Shown piece after piece: positions 17,896 to 26,655 of a stretch of 40,692 bases of DNA. Source of the DNA: Sphingobacteriia bacterium. Its GTDB lineage: Bacteria > Bacteroidota > Bacteroidia > Bacteroidales > TTA-H9. Each line of letters opens with the position of its first letter. Positions within the stretch are counted from its first letter, which is position 1. The notes under the pieces were generated by a model. That model was not told the origin of the DNA. It made no database searches and saw nothing but the letters and a program-made list of their open reading frames with translations. A program made the position numbers and the translations under genes. The stretch is taken from contig JAJTBW010000008.1 of the NCBI GenBank assembly GCA_021286705.1, positions 1-40,692 of the forward strand, written 5' to 3'.

Positions 17896-19230
17896 TTAGA
17901 TAACACCCTGATCAATCATTGCATCAGCAACTTTAATGAAGCCGGCGATGTTAGCACCCTTCATATAGTTGATATAACCATCAGGTTGTGTACCGTATTT
18001 AACGCAATTTTCGTGGATATCCTTCATGATACGGATAAGCTTAGCGTCAACCTCTTCGCGAGTCCAGCTGAGTTTTTCGCTATTCTGTGACATTTCGAGA
18101 CCAGAAACAGCAACACCACCAGCGTTAACAGCCTTACCAGGACCGTACATAACTTTATTATTGATGAAGACATTGATAGCTTCAGGAGTACAACCCATGT
18201 TTGAAGTTTCAGCGATGCAGATACAACCGTTAGCAACGAGTTTCTTAGCATCCTCTTCTCTCAATTCGTTCTGGGTAGCGCAAGGCATAGCGATGTCGCA
18301 CTTAACACCCCAAGGTTTTTCACCTGGGAAGAACTCAACACCATATTTCTCAGCGTAAGGCTTAACAACGTCGTTGTTAGAAGCACGAAGTTCGAGCAAA
18401 TAGTCGATCTTATCACCCTTGATACCATCTGGATCGTAAATGTAACCATCAGGACCAGAAACGGTAACAACCTTAGCACCAAATTCAACAGCCTTTAAAG
18501 CAGCACCCCAGGTTACATTACCGAAACCTGAAAGAGTAACTACCTTACCTTCAAAGCTGGTTCCTTTAGTAGCAAGCATCTCTTGTGCAAAATAAACACC
18601 ACCAAAACCAGTAGCTTCAGGACGGATTAATGAACCACCCCAGTTACGGCCTTTACCAGTTAAAACACCAACGTGTTCACGGGTGAGTTTCTTCCACATG
18701 CCATAGAGGAAACCAATTTCACGACCACCAACACCGATGTCACCAGCTGGAACATCAATTTCAGGACCAATATTTCTCCATAACTCCTGCATGAAAGCCT
18801 GGCAGAAACGCATGATTTCAGCATCTGATTTTCCTTTAGGATTGAAATCAGAACCTCCCTTTGCACCACCCATAGGTAGTGTGGTCAAACTGTTTTTAAA
18901 GATCTGCTCGAAACCGAGGAACTTCAAAGTTCCTAGAGTTACACTTGGGTGGAAGCGTAAACCTCCTTTATAAGGACCAATAGCGTTGTTGAATTGAACT
19001 CTCCAACCACGGTTGACATTGATATCACCATTATCATCAACCCAGGTTACACGGAACTGAATCAAACGATCGGGCTCTACTAAACGCTCAACGATACGAT
19101 GTGCATCATATTGAGGATTTTCGTTAACGAACTCTTCAATTGACTCAAGCACTTCACGTACTGCCTGATAGAATTCGGGTTGAGCCGGATGATTCTTCTC
19201 GAGCTCAGCAAGTATTTTCTGAACGTTCAT
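17896..19230 (-). CDS. gdhA: Glutamate dehydrogenase, NADP-type hexameric
   Basis: This enzyme aminates 2-oxoglutarate to glutamate (ammonia assimilation) in the cytoplasm. The 444-residue length is typical of the small hexameric class. Substrate and catalytic residues are present: the KGGLRFHP block at about 88-95, K124 in GGAKGGSD, and catalytic D164 in PAGDIGVGGREIGF. The cofactor domain has VTLSGFGNVTWGAA. The overall sequence, including the TGKGRNWGGSLIRPEATGFG block, is that of the NADP-dependent bacterial form; cofactor choice is inferred from this similarity. It is monocistronic, with its own promoter word and terminator. Confidence 0.95.
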   Translation of the reverse strand: MNVQKILAELEKNHPAQPEFYQAVREVLESIEEFVNENPQYDAHRIVERLVEPDRLIQFRVTWVDDNGDINVNRGWRVQFNNAIGPYKGGLRFHPSVTLGTLKFLGFEQIFKNSLTTLPMGGAKGGSDFNPKGKSDAEIMRFCQAFMQELWRNIGPEIDVPAGDIGVGGREIGFLYGMWKKLTREHVGVLTGKGRNWGGSLIRPEATGFGGVYFAQEMLATKGTSFEGKVVTLSGFGNVTWGAALKAVEFGAKVVTVSGPDGYIYDPDGIKGDKIDYLLELRASNNDVVKPYAEKYGVEFFPGEKPWGVKCDIAMPCATQNELREEDAKKLVANGCICIAETSNMGCTPEAINVFINNKVMYGPGKAVNAGGVAVSGLEMSQNSEKLSWTREEVDAKLIRIMKDIHENCVKYGTQPDGYINYMKGANIAGFIKVADAMIDQGVI

Positions 19231-19310
19231 TTTTAAAATATTAGATGTGGTTTACAAGTTGGAAATTAAAATAATTTTAATGAACCCACATATAGGGTGA
19301 ATTCATGCGG

Positions 19311-19318
19311 CAAAGGTA
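19311..19318 (-). promoter_or_regulatory. -7 promoter element for gdhA
   Basis: On the minus strand this reads TACCTTTG followed by C, a good match to TAnnTTTG, about 80 bases before the gdhA ATG. The -33 element is weak. Confidence 0.5.
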
Positions 19319-19417
19319 GTTCTTTCTTTGATTCTGATATCTTTAAAGTCAATATTTTTTATCTCAAATCTTCTTATTAACTTACTGAACTTTAGATAAA
19401 TATATTCAAACTGGCGT

Positions 19418-20065
19418 TTACTCTGCAATCGTTTGCTCTTTAACTATCTTTCCCGCCTGATATTCACGCACTTTGACCAACATTCCAGTGCTATCATAAA
19501 GCTCTTCCTTTCCACTATGAACCCCTTGTTCATACCGCGATACCCTCAAAAGTTTTCCACTGGGATAAAAGGCTTTAGCGATGCCCGTACCATCTTTAAA
19601 ACTCCCCTTCCCAACAACACGGCCATCAATCCCATACCACAGCCACTCTCCTTCATAACGTCCTTGCTTGTATATACCATCCGTACGTAGTACCCCATTT
19701 CCATACCACTCCCTTGCCTTGCCCTCAAGAGTGTCATTCACATAACTCAACTCTACACTCTTCCTCCCATTCATGTCAAATTGTATCGAAGGGCCGTTCT
19801 TTTTACCCCCCTTGTAGTGCTCCTCTAACAATAAAACACCTGTTGCCTTCCATTGACGCATTATCCCATCCAACTGATCATCTTTATACCATGCCTCCTG
19901 CTGAAGCGCCCCATTCGGATAATAATATCTGGCTCTACCTTCACGCTCACTGCCAACATAACTAATCTCTGACCTTATTATCCCGTCAGAATAATAACTC
20001 TTGGTCGTCTTTTTACAACTGCTTAAAACAATCAGTGCAATAAGTATAATAATGTATCTTTTCAT
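19418..20065 (-). CDS. MORN-repeat (YwqK-like) lipoprotein
   Basis: This 215-residue protein starts with a lipoprotein signal (IIILIALIVLSSCKK, lipobox LSSC, Cys 17). It then consists of about seven to eight MORN-type repeats of roughly 20-25 residues: YYPNGALQQEAWYKDDQLDG, WYGNGVLRTDGIYKQGRYEG, FYPSGKLLRVSRYEQGVHSG and similar. Such proteins are often labelled antitoxins of a YwqK family, but nothing here suggests a toxin partner. Predicted to be anchored in a membrane facing the periplasm. It lies 52 bases downstream of the LolC/E-like permease gene on the same strand, so cotranscription is plausible. Function unknown. Confidence 0.8.
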   Translation of the reverse strand: MKRYIIILIALIVLSSCKKTTKSYYSDGIIRSEISYVGSEREGRARYYYPNGALQQEAWYKDDQLDGIMRQWKATGVLLLEEHYKGGKKNGPSIQFDMNGRKSVELSYVNDTLEGKAREWYGNGVLRTDGIYKQGRYEGEWLWYGIDGRVVGKGSFKDGTGIAKAFYPSGKLLRVSRYEQGVHSGKEELYDSTGMLVKVREYQAGKIVKEQTIAE

Positions 20066-20117
20066 TTCTAAATGCTATTTTTATCCGTTATCTGATCCTT
20101 AGTTTTACACGAGAGGC

Positions 20118-21344
20118 CTAACTAAACCGAATCGCCTCAACCGGACGAATTCTGCTTGCAAAGTAGGAGGGTATTACCATAAACAAGGTACATATCAATA
20201 ACGTTGCCCCATTTAAAACAACCCAAGTAATGATATCTATCCAGACTGGCACATAACTGACATAGTATGACTCCTGTGGTAACCCAATGAGTCGCCATTG
20301 ATATTGAATGCCAATCAATATCATACCAACTAGATTACCCCACAATAACCCCCGAAGAGATATCTTTAATGATTGCATCAAGAAAATCCTCCTAATTTCA
20401 CTCTTTCTTGCCCCCATTGCCCGTAGTACTCCTATCGTCCTTGTATGCTCAAGGATTAGCACCAAAAGCACGCTTATCATAGCAATAACTGACACTAATG
20501 TCATCATAATCAATATTACCAGCACATTGACATCCTGAACATCAAGCCAATCAAAAAGCTGAGGGTATCGCTCCTTTACGGTTGTGACATTCAAGTCTAT
20601 GCCAGAGTAATTATATAACCCACGGGCAACTTTATCCATATCATCAAAGTCGCTTAAATAAATTTCATACCCTCCTGTCTCATCTTCCTCCCAGCCATTT
20701 AACTTACGTATCTGCCTTATATCACCTATTACCATCAGTTTATCAAACTCCTCCAATCCCGTCTGATAGATTCCTCCAATGATAAATTTACGTCCCCTTG
20801 GAACTGACTCATTACCGCCAACGAAATACATTCGCAAGGCATCGCCATTCTTTAGCTTTAAAAGACGCGATAACGACAGACTAATCACAACCGAATCATT
20901 AGCTGAGTCTCTCCCGGCTACAAAAAGCTTTCCCTCAACTAAATGTTGCTTAATATATGCTTGCTTTGAATCAGGGCCAACGCCTTTTAAAACAGCCCCC
21001 TGTATAACCTCATCAGTACGAATTATGCCTGCTTTTGTAGCATACTGCTCAACACTTTTTACCTTACCTAACTGCGATGGCCAAGGCACAAACGACTGTT
21101 TAACAGAGATAGGTGAAGGCTCTAGTGATTGATTCTGCGAAAAAGCAGTTACCTGAATATGTCCTGAAAAACCAGAGATCTTCTCACGTATCTCACGTTT
21201 AAAACCAAACAGAACAGCCAATGAAATCAACATAACGGCTACACCCATTGCAACACTAATTGTGGCAATTTTCACGATCACCGGCGAGAAACCTCCGGCT
21301 GTTTTTGAAGTGAGCCTTCTGGCTATAAAAACAGTATAGTTCAT
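20118..21344 (-). CDS. FtsX-like ABC transporter permease (LolC/LolE family)
   Basis: This 408-residue inner-membrane protein has an N-terminal membrane helix (about 25-50, KIATISVAMGVAVMLISLAV) after an RRLTSKT segment typical of LolC/E. A periplasmic domain of about 220 residues follows, then three C-terminal membrane helices (about 275-400) including the FtsX motif region ILEHTRTIGVLRAMGARKSEIRRIF. Family members move lipoproteins or other lipid cargo from the inner membrane with an ATPase such as LolD. No ATPase gene is adjacent here, so the partner must be encoded elsewhere. The neighbouring lipoprotein gene fits a lipoprotein-export context but is weak evidence. Confidence 0.87.
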   Translation of the reverse strand: MNYTVFIARRLTSKTAGGFSPVIVKIATISVAMGVAVMLISLAVLFGFKREIREKISGFSGHIQVTAFSQNQSLEPSPISVKQSFVPWPSQLGKVKSVEQYATKAGIIRTDEVIQGAVLKGVGPDSKQAYIKQHLVEGKLFVAGRDSANDSVVISLSLSRLLKLKNGDALRMYFVGGNESVPRGRKFIIGGIYQTGLEEFDKLMVIGDIRQIRKLNGWEEDETGGYEIYLSDFDDMDKVARGLYNYSGIDLNVTTVKERYPQLFDWLDVQDVNVLVILIMMTLVSVIAMISVLLVLILEHTRTIGVLRAMGARKSEIRRIFLMQSLKISLRGLLWGNLVGMILIGIQYQWRLIGLPQESYYVSYVPVWIDIITWVVLNGATLLICTLFMVIPSYFASRIRPVEAIRFS

Positions 21345-21673
21345 ACGCTATTTTTCTGTTCTTCAAGTTGATTATCTTGCCTACTACTGACTTAGATTCA
21401 AGGTTCAACCTCAGTTGCCACCAAAACAAATTTAACAATTACCAAATCAGTAAAAGGTTGATGTAATAATTGAAGGCAACCAGCACCAGCATAATTCCAC
21501 TGATATAAACTGGCTTCTACTTGAATTTAAACGGCACAAAGTTAGTTGTTAAATCAAGAAAAAGAATCATTCTATTTTTTCCTTTAGGCTCAGAAAAGAT
21601 ATATAGATATTTCAAAGCAGCACTATTTTTGATAGCATTTAGTAATCATTGCACAATTAAACCAATTAAACAG
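21345..21673. other. Divergent intergenic region, permease versus DUF456 gene
   Basis: This 329-base region lies between the starts of two divergent genes. A minus-strand word TAACTTTG at 21537-21544 matches TAnnTTTG but would give the permease a long leader of about 190 bases. Codons for an N-terminal extension of the DUF456 gene lie at 21521-21673 but encode no recognisable sequence. No RNA gene was seen. Confidence 0.4.
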
Positions 21674-22150
21674 ATGGATATAGCACTAATCATAGCAGGT
21701 ATTGTTCTCCTGATTGCCGGAATAGCGGGGAGCTTCTTGCCTGTAATTCCAGGTCCGCCATTAAGTTATCTGGCATTACTTCTACTCCATTTCACCTCAT
21801 TTAAGGCCTTTAGCACTGACTTTTTAATCATAATGGCAGTGGTTGTCGTAATACTCACTGTTCTGGATTATATGGTACCAGCATGGGGAGCTACCAAGTT
21901 TGGAGGCACCAAATATGGTGCATGGGGCTCAACCATAGGCCTAATCATTGGTATAGTAGCCATGGGTCCCTTTGGCATTGTTATAGGTCCTTTTCTCGGG
22001 GCTTACCTTGGAGAAACCATCGCCGGTAGTGACTCAAAGAGAGCCTTCAAAGCAGCCTTAGGCTCATTTTTAGGCTTTGTAGCTGGCACAGTTATGAAGC
22101 TTATTTATGGAATAGTCGCAGTGGTCTATTTTATTATGGCAATAGTTTAA
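21674..22150 (+). CDS. DUF456 small membrane protein
   Basis: A 158-residue hydrophobic protein with about four to five membrane segments rich in glycine and alanine: LIIAGIVLLIAGIAGSFLPV, then the family motif VIPGPPLSYLALLLLHF. Further segments are around FGGTKYGAWGSTIGLIIGI and GPFLGAYLGE. The G-rich pattern matches DUF456, whose function is unknown. The frame is open 51 codons upstream, but that part has no family similarity. The ATG at 21674 places the first membrane helix directly at the N-terminus and is preferred. Monocistronic, with the sigma operon converging on it. Confidence 0.82.
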   Translation: MDIALIIAGIVLLIAGIAGSFLPVIPGPPLSYLALLLLHFTSFKAFSTDFLIIMAVVVVILTVLDYMVPAWGATKFGGTKYGAWGSTIGLIIGIVAMGPFGIVIGPFLGAYLGETIAGSDSKRAFKAALGSFLGFVAGTVMKLIYGIVAVVYFIMAIV

Positions 22151-22235
22151 GAATTCAGGTAGCTAAACCCAAACAATCTTTAAGTGGATAATCATTATAT
22201 CAAATTACTAAACGAGATGATTACCACAAAAAAAT

Positions 22236-22265
22236 GGGGAGAATTGTCTCCCGACAATACTCCCC
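22236..22265 (-). terminator. Terminator of the sigma/anti-sigma operon
   Basis: A 13-bp stem with one mismatch (22236-22248 with 22253-22265, GGGGAGAATTGTC arm) has a TCCC loop. The seven A at 22228-22234 form a T-tract on the minus strand, so it terminates the anti-sigma gene. It may also slow transcripts from the DUF456 gene. Confidence 0.8.
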
Positions 22266-22299
22266 CCGGATTTCAAACGGTTAGCGGGGATAAAATATC

Positions 22300-23367
22300 T
22301 TAAGGCAATAATGTAAAGGTGCCCGAGATCAAATGAATCTTCCCATTTACATCATTGAAACTGACGCGATATACATAGACATCAAAAGGTTGTTTGCCAT
22401 TTACAGTTCTTCCGTCCCATCCAATATTTAGCTCGGAAGACTCGAAGAGCAGTTCACCTTGTTTAGAATAAATCTTCATATTATAGTTAGAGATTCCATC
22501 ACCCAATGGTAAGAATTGATCATTCTGGCCGTCCCCATTTGGAGAGAAGGCTCTGGGAATATAGATTGAACAATCCAGAACTTCAATCCTATAATGCATC
22601 TCTACCTGTTGATCACTCCAATTCGTTAAAAGTACCGTGACATCCTGAGATTCATTAGGTCTAACTACAATAGTCCTACCAATATCACCATTGTCCCATC
22701 TGTAAGATTTTCCTTCGGGAGCTATCAAAGCGATCTCCTCACCCGAACAGATCTGTTTTATCTCTGTTCCCCCAAAGAGAATGCCAGGAAGCTCGTTTTG
22801 ATTTGCAATAACGTCATTAGCGATGGAGGTTGAAGCCGACGGTGTAACTTGAGGAGTAATGATTTGCGATTCATCATGACCCGAAGAGACCTTCTGTTGA
22901 GGTTGAGATTCGGCAACAACTTTAATTGAAGGAGTAGAATTAGCAGATTGGATTGAATTGTTTAAAACATCAGGGGCAGTCACAGGTTTCTCTGTAACGG
23001 AGTTTATACGCTCATTAGATTTAACGACTACCTTTCCGGAAGAACTTTTAGAGGAGTTGGAAATTTCAATATCAGAATTAGCAGGACTGTTTAGTTTGGG
23101 AGAAGAATTGATGTCAGAAGAGACATAAGAATTGTCTTGGTTAGTTTGGAGAGAGGCTGAGTTTTGTGCAGGTTGCAGTACGTCTGGACTGCCAAGGTTA
23201 TTTAGAACAACTAAAGTAATTATAGTAGCAACAACTAGGGGCAGACCAATCTTGAGGCTAAACCGGGCGTATCGCTTCAATCGAAGCGAACGATCAAGTT
23301 TAGACCAGACAGAGACCGAAGGAGTCTGCTCAAAGTCATCGAATTTATCTTTTAGGAATTGATCCAT
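22300..23367 (-). CDS. Putative membrane anti-sigma factor with C-terminal CHU_C domain
   Basis: This 355-residue protein starts 21 bases after the ECF sigma gene stop, so the two are cotranscribed. Layout: a short cytoplasmic N-terminal segment (about 1-36, including the FDDFEQTPSVSVWSKLDRSL stretch often seen in Bacteroidota anti-sigma-like proteins), then one membrane helix (about 37-57). A long S/N/Q-rich linker (about 60-190) follows, then an Ig/PKD-like stretch (about 195-270) with two cysteines. The C-terminal domain (about 275-355) begins IPRAFSPNGDGQNDQFLPLG and ends with a WDGRTVNGKQPFDVYVYRV block: the gliding-motility-associated CHU_C domain known as a T9SS type B sorting domain. 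There is no signal peptide. The anti-sigma function is inferred from context and the N-terminus. The combination with CHU_C is unusual. Confidence 0.7.
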   Translation of the reverse strand: MDQFLKDKFDDFEQTPSVSVWSKLDRSLRLKRYARFSLKIGLPLVVATIITLVVLNNLGSPDVLQPAQNSASLQTNQDNSYVSSDINSSPKLNSPANSDIEISNSSKSSSGKVVVKSNERINSVTEKPVTAPDVLNNSIQSANSTPSIKVVAESQPQQKVSSGHDESQIITPQVTPSASTSIANDVIANQNELPGILFGGTEIKQICSGEEIALIAPEGKSYRWDNGDIGRTIVVRPNESQDVTVLLTNWSDQQVEMHYRIEVLDCSIYIPRAFSPNGDGQNDQFLPLGDGISNYNMKIYSKQGELLFESSELNIGWDGRTVNGKQPFDVYVYRVSFNDVNGKIHLISGTFTLLP

Positions 23368-23388
23368 GAATATTATCGGTTTAATATT

Positions 23389-23937
23389 TCAATACCCTTT
23401 TGTTTCCCTATTATAATCAGTCAAACGTTTCTGTAACAATCTTTTTGCGTGCAGTAGCTGTGTCTTAGAGGTACTCACTGATATCCCCAGCATCTCGGCT
23501 ATCTCTTTATGTTGATAACCCTCTATTTCATAGAGATTAAAAACAGTTCGATAACCACCGGGTAAACCCTGAATGACCTTTAATAGATCTTTTACGTGAA
23601 GTTGATCATAATGCACTCTTTCATCCTCTATTACCTCGCCTAACTCATCAACATCATCCTGAAAATAATGTCTCTTATTTTTAACGAAATAATTGATCGC
23701 ACTATTAATCATTACCCTTCTGACCCAGCCTTCGAAAGAACCATCTCCTCTGTAATCATTGATATGAGAGAAGACCTTTACGAACCCTTCCTGAAGCATA
23801 TCCTCGGCCTCCTCTAAATCATGAGAATACCGAAGACAGACACCTAACATCTTAGAAGCAAACTTGTCATAGAGTGCTCGCTGATAACGCGGCACTTGCT
23901 TTTTGCATCCAGTAATGATATCAATTTCATCGCTCAT
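23389..23937 (-). CDS. ECF-family RNA polymerase sigma factor
   Basis: A 182-residue sigma-70 family protein with region 2 (about 18-75: LYDKFASKMLGVCLRYSHDL, DMLQEGFVKVF, SFEGWVRRVMINSAINYF). Region 4 (about 120-175) has LPGGYRTVFNLYEIEGYQHK and the helix-turn-helix EIAEMLGISVSTSKTQLLHA. It lacks sigma regions 1 and 3, as expected for ECF sigma factors. It directs RNA polymerase to promoters that cannot be identified here. The frame opens at 23964, but the ATG at 23937 matches usual family starts. A -7 promoter word lies about 95 bases upstream. It is followed in the same operon by the membrane protein likely to control it. Confidence 0.93.
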   Translation of the reverse strand: MSDEIDIITGCKKQVPRYQRALYDKFASKMLGVCLRYSHDLEEAEDMLQEGFVKVFSHINDYRGDGSFEGWVRRVMINSAINYFVKNKRHYFQDDVDELGEVIEDERVHYDQLHVKDLLKVIQGLPGGYRTVFNLYEIEGYQHKEIAEMLGISVSTSKTQLLHAKRLLQKRLTDYNRETKGY

Positions 23938-24032
23938 TGGGGTGTAACGGTAATTAGGAGACAAGAGTAAAAATAAAAAAGTTGTTTGCTGAGATCAATT
24001 TATCAATAAATGAAAATATATCCGATTTTTAG

Positions 24033-24040
24033 CAAATGTA
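24033..24040 (-). promoter_or_regulatory. -7 promoter element for the sigma operon
   Basis: On the minus strand this reads TACATTTG followed by C, matching TAnnTTTG, upstream of the sigma factor start at 23937. Confidence 0.4.
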
Positions 24041-24114
24041 AGACCTTATTCAAACCCAACAGATCAAACTATAGCAAGAATGTGAATCGGAGGTAATATG
24101 CGTGAAATCTCCCG

Positions 24115-24202
24115 TTCTTCCTGCTCTTCTCCTGTTCCCCTCCTGTTCTCCTCTTATGCCTCTCCCTATCCTCTCCCTATCCTCTCCCTATCCTCTCCCT
24201 AT
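24115..24202. repeat. Pyrimidine-rich 11-bp tandem array
   Basis: Eight contiguous 11-base units fill this interval. The last four (24159-24202) are identical CCTCTCCCTAT; the first four are degenerate, of CTTCTCCTGTT type. The strand is almost pure pyrimidine. It does not code and is not associated with a mobile gene. Confidence 0.85.
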
Positions 24203-24203
24203 A

Positions 24204-24367
24204 AACTCGTGTAAGATTCGAACTAGATAGGTAGAGGATATAGAGGGGATATTGAGGGGATATTGAGGGGATATTGAGGAGATGTTGTGGAGATGTTGAG
24301 AATAGGAGAGAACAGAGGAAAGAGGCGGAGAGGCGGGGAACCTGGCTAATTTAAGACTACACGAGTT
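24204..24367. repeat. Purine-rich 11-bp array flanked by a 10-bp inverted repeat
   Basis: About ten 11-base units of TGAGGGGATAT type occupy 24231-24340; the core 24242-24274 is nearly perfect and the outer units are degenerate. The purine-rich strand is here on plus, opposite to the neighbouring pyrimidine-rich array, so the two can pair partially as a large imperfect hairpin. AACTCGTGTA at 24204-24213 and its exact complement at 24358-24367 bracket this array. Confidence 0.75.
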
Positions 24368-24482
24368 CATGAAAAAAGGCCCGGATTAACTATTTCTATT
24401 TATCTGATTTCAAAAATCGAATGATAATTAATTAAGGATAAATGGAAAGATTGAGTGTAATGATTGTATATGAGTTTCTTTT

Positions 24483-24490
24483 TACCTTTG
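24483..24490 (+). promoter_or_regulatory. -7 promoter element for glyA
   Basis: TACCTTTG matches TAnnTTTG and lies about 88 bases before the glyA ATG. A TTG lies upstream but at shorter than usual spacing. Confidence 0.5.
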
Positions 24491-24577
24491 TAGTGAAGTT
24501 GACAAGAGATTGATTCCGCACAAAATGAAAAATCAATTAAAAGAAACTCAACATCAATCAGAAAAACATAAAATAAT

Positions 24578-25858
24578 ATGACTAGAGATAACCAGGTATT
24601 CGACATCATTGCTCGTGAGCGTAGTCGCCAGATTAATGGTTTAGAGCTTATTGCTTCAGAGAACTTCGTTAGTGAACAGGTAATGGAGGCAATGGGATCA
24701 GTAATGACAAATAAATATGCAGAAGGCTACCCTGGTAAGCGTTATTATGGAGGTTGTCAATGTGTTGATGAGACAGAACAACTTGCTATAGACAGAGCAA
24801 AAGAACTCTTTGGTGCTGAATGGGCTAATGTACAACCTCACTCAGGTGCTCAAGCCAATATGGCTGTTTTATTAGCATGTTTAAAACCCGGTGACACATT
24901 CATGGGTCTCGATCTATCACACGGTGGACATCTTTCTCATGGATCTCCCGTAAACTCTTCAGGTCTACTTTACAGACCCGTAGCTTATACTGTTGAAGAG
25001 GCTACCGGCACTATTAACTATGACATCATGGAGAAGGTAGCTCTGGCCGAGAAACCTAAATTGATCATCGCTGGTGCTTCAGCCTATTCTCGTGACTGGG
25101 ATTACGAAAGAATGAGAGCCATTGCTGACAAAATCGGTGCTATTCTGATGGCCGATATCTCGCATCCTGCCGGCCTGATTGCAAAAGGACTACTGAATAA
25201 CCCTATTCCTCATTGCCATATCGTTACTACAACCACCCACAAAACACTCAGAGGTCCTCGTGGTGGTCTGATTTTAATGGGCAAAGATTTCGAGAATCCA
25301 TGGGGATACACCACTCCTAAAGGTCAATTGAAGATGATGTCTCAGCTTCTTGACTCAGCTGTTTTCCCTGGCATACAAGGTGGACCACTTGAACATGTTA
25401 TCGCCGCTAAAGCCGTTGCTTTCGGAGAAGCTCTTACTGATGGCTATAAGAATTATGTAAATCAAGTAAAGAAAAACGCTGAAGTACTTGCTCAGGCATT
25501 TGTCGATAAAGGATATCATGTTATCTCTAATGGTACCGACAACCACTTGATGCTAATCGACCTTAGATCAAAGTTCCCTGATTTAACAGGTAAGGTTGCT
25601 GAAAACATTCTGGTTAAAGCACACATCACTGTCAACAAGAACATGGTTCCTTTTGACAGCCGTTCTCCTTTCCTCACCTCAGGCATCCGTGTAGGCACAC
25701 CGGCAATCACTACCCGTGGTCTGAAAGAAAATGATATGGCTCTTATCGTTGATATGATTGACCGTGTCCTTTCAGATGTAGAAAACAGTGCAGAGATAGA
25801 AAAAGTTGGTGAAGAAGTTATAGCAATGATGAGCAATAGAGCTCTCTTTAATATGTAA
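24578..25858 (+). CDS. glyA: Serine hydroxymethyltransferase
   Basis: GlyA interconverts serine and glycine, loading a one-carbon unit onto tetrahydrofolate, in the cytoplasm with pyridoxal phosphate. The 426-residue protein is of normal length and contains [17 protein letters not shown] and [16 protein letters not shown] near the N-terminus. The PLP-binding lysine is K222 in [14 protein letters not shown]. The C-terminal block [14 protein letters not shown] is also present. The gene is monocistronic, with a promoter word upstream and a double hairpin downstream. It complements gcvP elsewhere in the window, since both handle glycine carbon. Confidence 0.97.
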   Translation: MTRDNQVFDIIARERSRQINGLELIASENFVSEQVMEAMGSVMTNKYAEGYPGKRYYGGCQCVDETEQLAIDRAKELFGAEWANVQPHSGAQANMAVLLACLKPGDTFMGLDLSHGGHLSHGSPVNSSGLLYRPVAYTVEEATGTINYDIMEKVALAEKPKLIIAGASAYSRDWDYERMRAIADKIGAILMADISHPAGLIAKGLLNNPIPHCHIVTTTTHKTLRGPRGGLILMGKDFENPWGYTTPKGQLKMMSQLLDSAVFPGIQGGPLEHVIAAKAVAFGEALTDGYKNYVNQVKKNAEVLAQAFVDKGYHVISNGTDNHLMLIDLRSKFPDLTGKVAENILVKAHITVNKNMVPFDSRSPFLTSGIRVGTPAITTRGLKENDMALIVDMIDRVLSDVENSAEIEKVGEEVIAMMSNRALFNM

Positions 25859-25870
25859 CCAAGAGCCCAG

Positions 25871-25935
25871 ATAGTCTTAAAATCTGACTAAGACTATATT
25901 TACAAAAGACCACTTGAAGACTCAGGTGGTCTTTT
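25871..25935 (+). terminator. Tandem hairpins ending glyA
   Basis: Two stem-loops follow the glyA stop. The first pairs 25871-25879 with 25889-25897 (9 bp). The second, 14 bp with one G-T pair, pairs 25904-25917 with 25922-25935 around an AGAC loop and ends in TTTTT, the expected form of an intrinsic terminator. Confidence 0.85.
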
Positions 25936-26026
25936 TCTTTAAGAAAACTTAATTCAAATTTCATTAATAGCTTGATTTATACTGACAATATTATCTTACT
26001 TTTACCAATTTCAATAAATTAAGCAG

Positions 26027-26518
26027 ATGAAGACCTTATATATACTTAGACATGCCAAGTCATCCTGGAATTATCCGGGTTTACCCGACGACCAGCGTCC
26101 TTTACTTGAAAAGGGAATTAAAAGAACGGCAAAAGTAGCACTCTACATGTCTAATCACAGCTTGAAACCTGATATAATTATCTCTAGTACAGCTGTGAGA
26201 GCCGCAGAAACGGCACGTCTTATTGCAGCAGGAATTCAATTCCCTCAAAACGAAATTCAATACTCTCATTCTCTATATCTCTGCGATCCCGACAAGATAT
26301 TTGATCAACTCTTCCCCCTCGATGACAAATTTAAATCGGCTATGATCGTTGGGCATAACCCGACACTCACCAACTTCGTTAATCAATTCTTAAGCAAACC
26401 ATTAGAATGGCTTCCAACATCTGGATTAGCAATTATTGAGTTTAAAACGGATCGTTGGACTGAGTTGGCAAGCTGTCAAACAGGTAAAAGTGTTGTATTT
26501 TCACCAAAAGAGTTGTAA
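26027..26518 (+). CDS. SixA-like histidine phosphatase
   Basis: A 163-residue cytosolic phosphatase of the histidine phosphatase superfamily. The phosphoacceptor motif LRHAKSSW holds H9. The second region has ISSTAVRAAETARL, and MIVGHNPTL supplies the second catalytic histidine. This is the compact SixA type, which in E. coli dephosphorylates phosphohistidine on a phosphorelay protein; the target here is unknown. It lies 137 bases upstream of ppk1 in the same direction and may be part of the same phosphoryl-transfer cluster. Substrate could equally be a small phosphorylated metabolite. Confidence 0.87.
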   Translation: MKTLYILRHAKSSWNYPGLPDDQRPLLEKGIKRTAKVALYMSNHSLKPDIIISSTAVRAAETARLIAAGIQFPQNEIQYSHSLYLCDPDKIFDQLFPLDDKFKSAMIVGHNPTLTNFVNQFLSKPLEWLPTSGLAIIEFKTDRWTELASCQTGKSVVFSPKEL

Positions 26519-26655
26519 TTTCATCATCCTTGAATCAGATAAGGTCAAACACTCATCAATAAAATTGGTGATCTGCAATTACTTATCTCTTCCTTAACAA
26601 GATTTGATTCATTTTCGCTAAGAATAGGGGAAATACTTCAAAGCATCAAACGGGC

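Larger units (their letters stand above)
23938..24577. other. Repeat-rich intergenic region
   Basis: This 640-base gene-free region lies between the divergent ECF sigma and glyA genes. It holds the sigma promoter word on the left, two opposed arrays of 11-bp repeats in the middle and the glyA promoter on the right. A short open frame across the arrays is translated repeat and not a gene. No tRNA or riboswitch shape was recognised. Confidence 0.7.

Noticed and set aside
19418..20065. Antitoxin of a toxin-antitoxin pair (YwqK label)
   Set aside because: It is a lipoprotein with MORN repeats and no small toxin gene is next to it; the label carries no functional meaning here.
24204..24230. tRNA fragment, because of a TTCGAACT-like word
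   Set aside because: No cloverleaf pairing surrounds it and the flanks are repeat arrays.
24188..24370. Short minus-strand coding frame across the repeats
   Set aside because: Its sequence is translated repeat units with no family similarity or ribosome-binding support.
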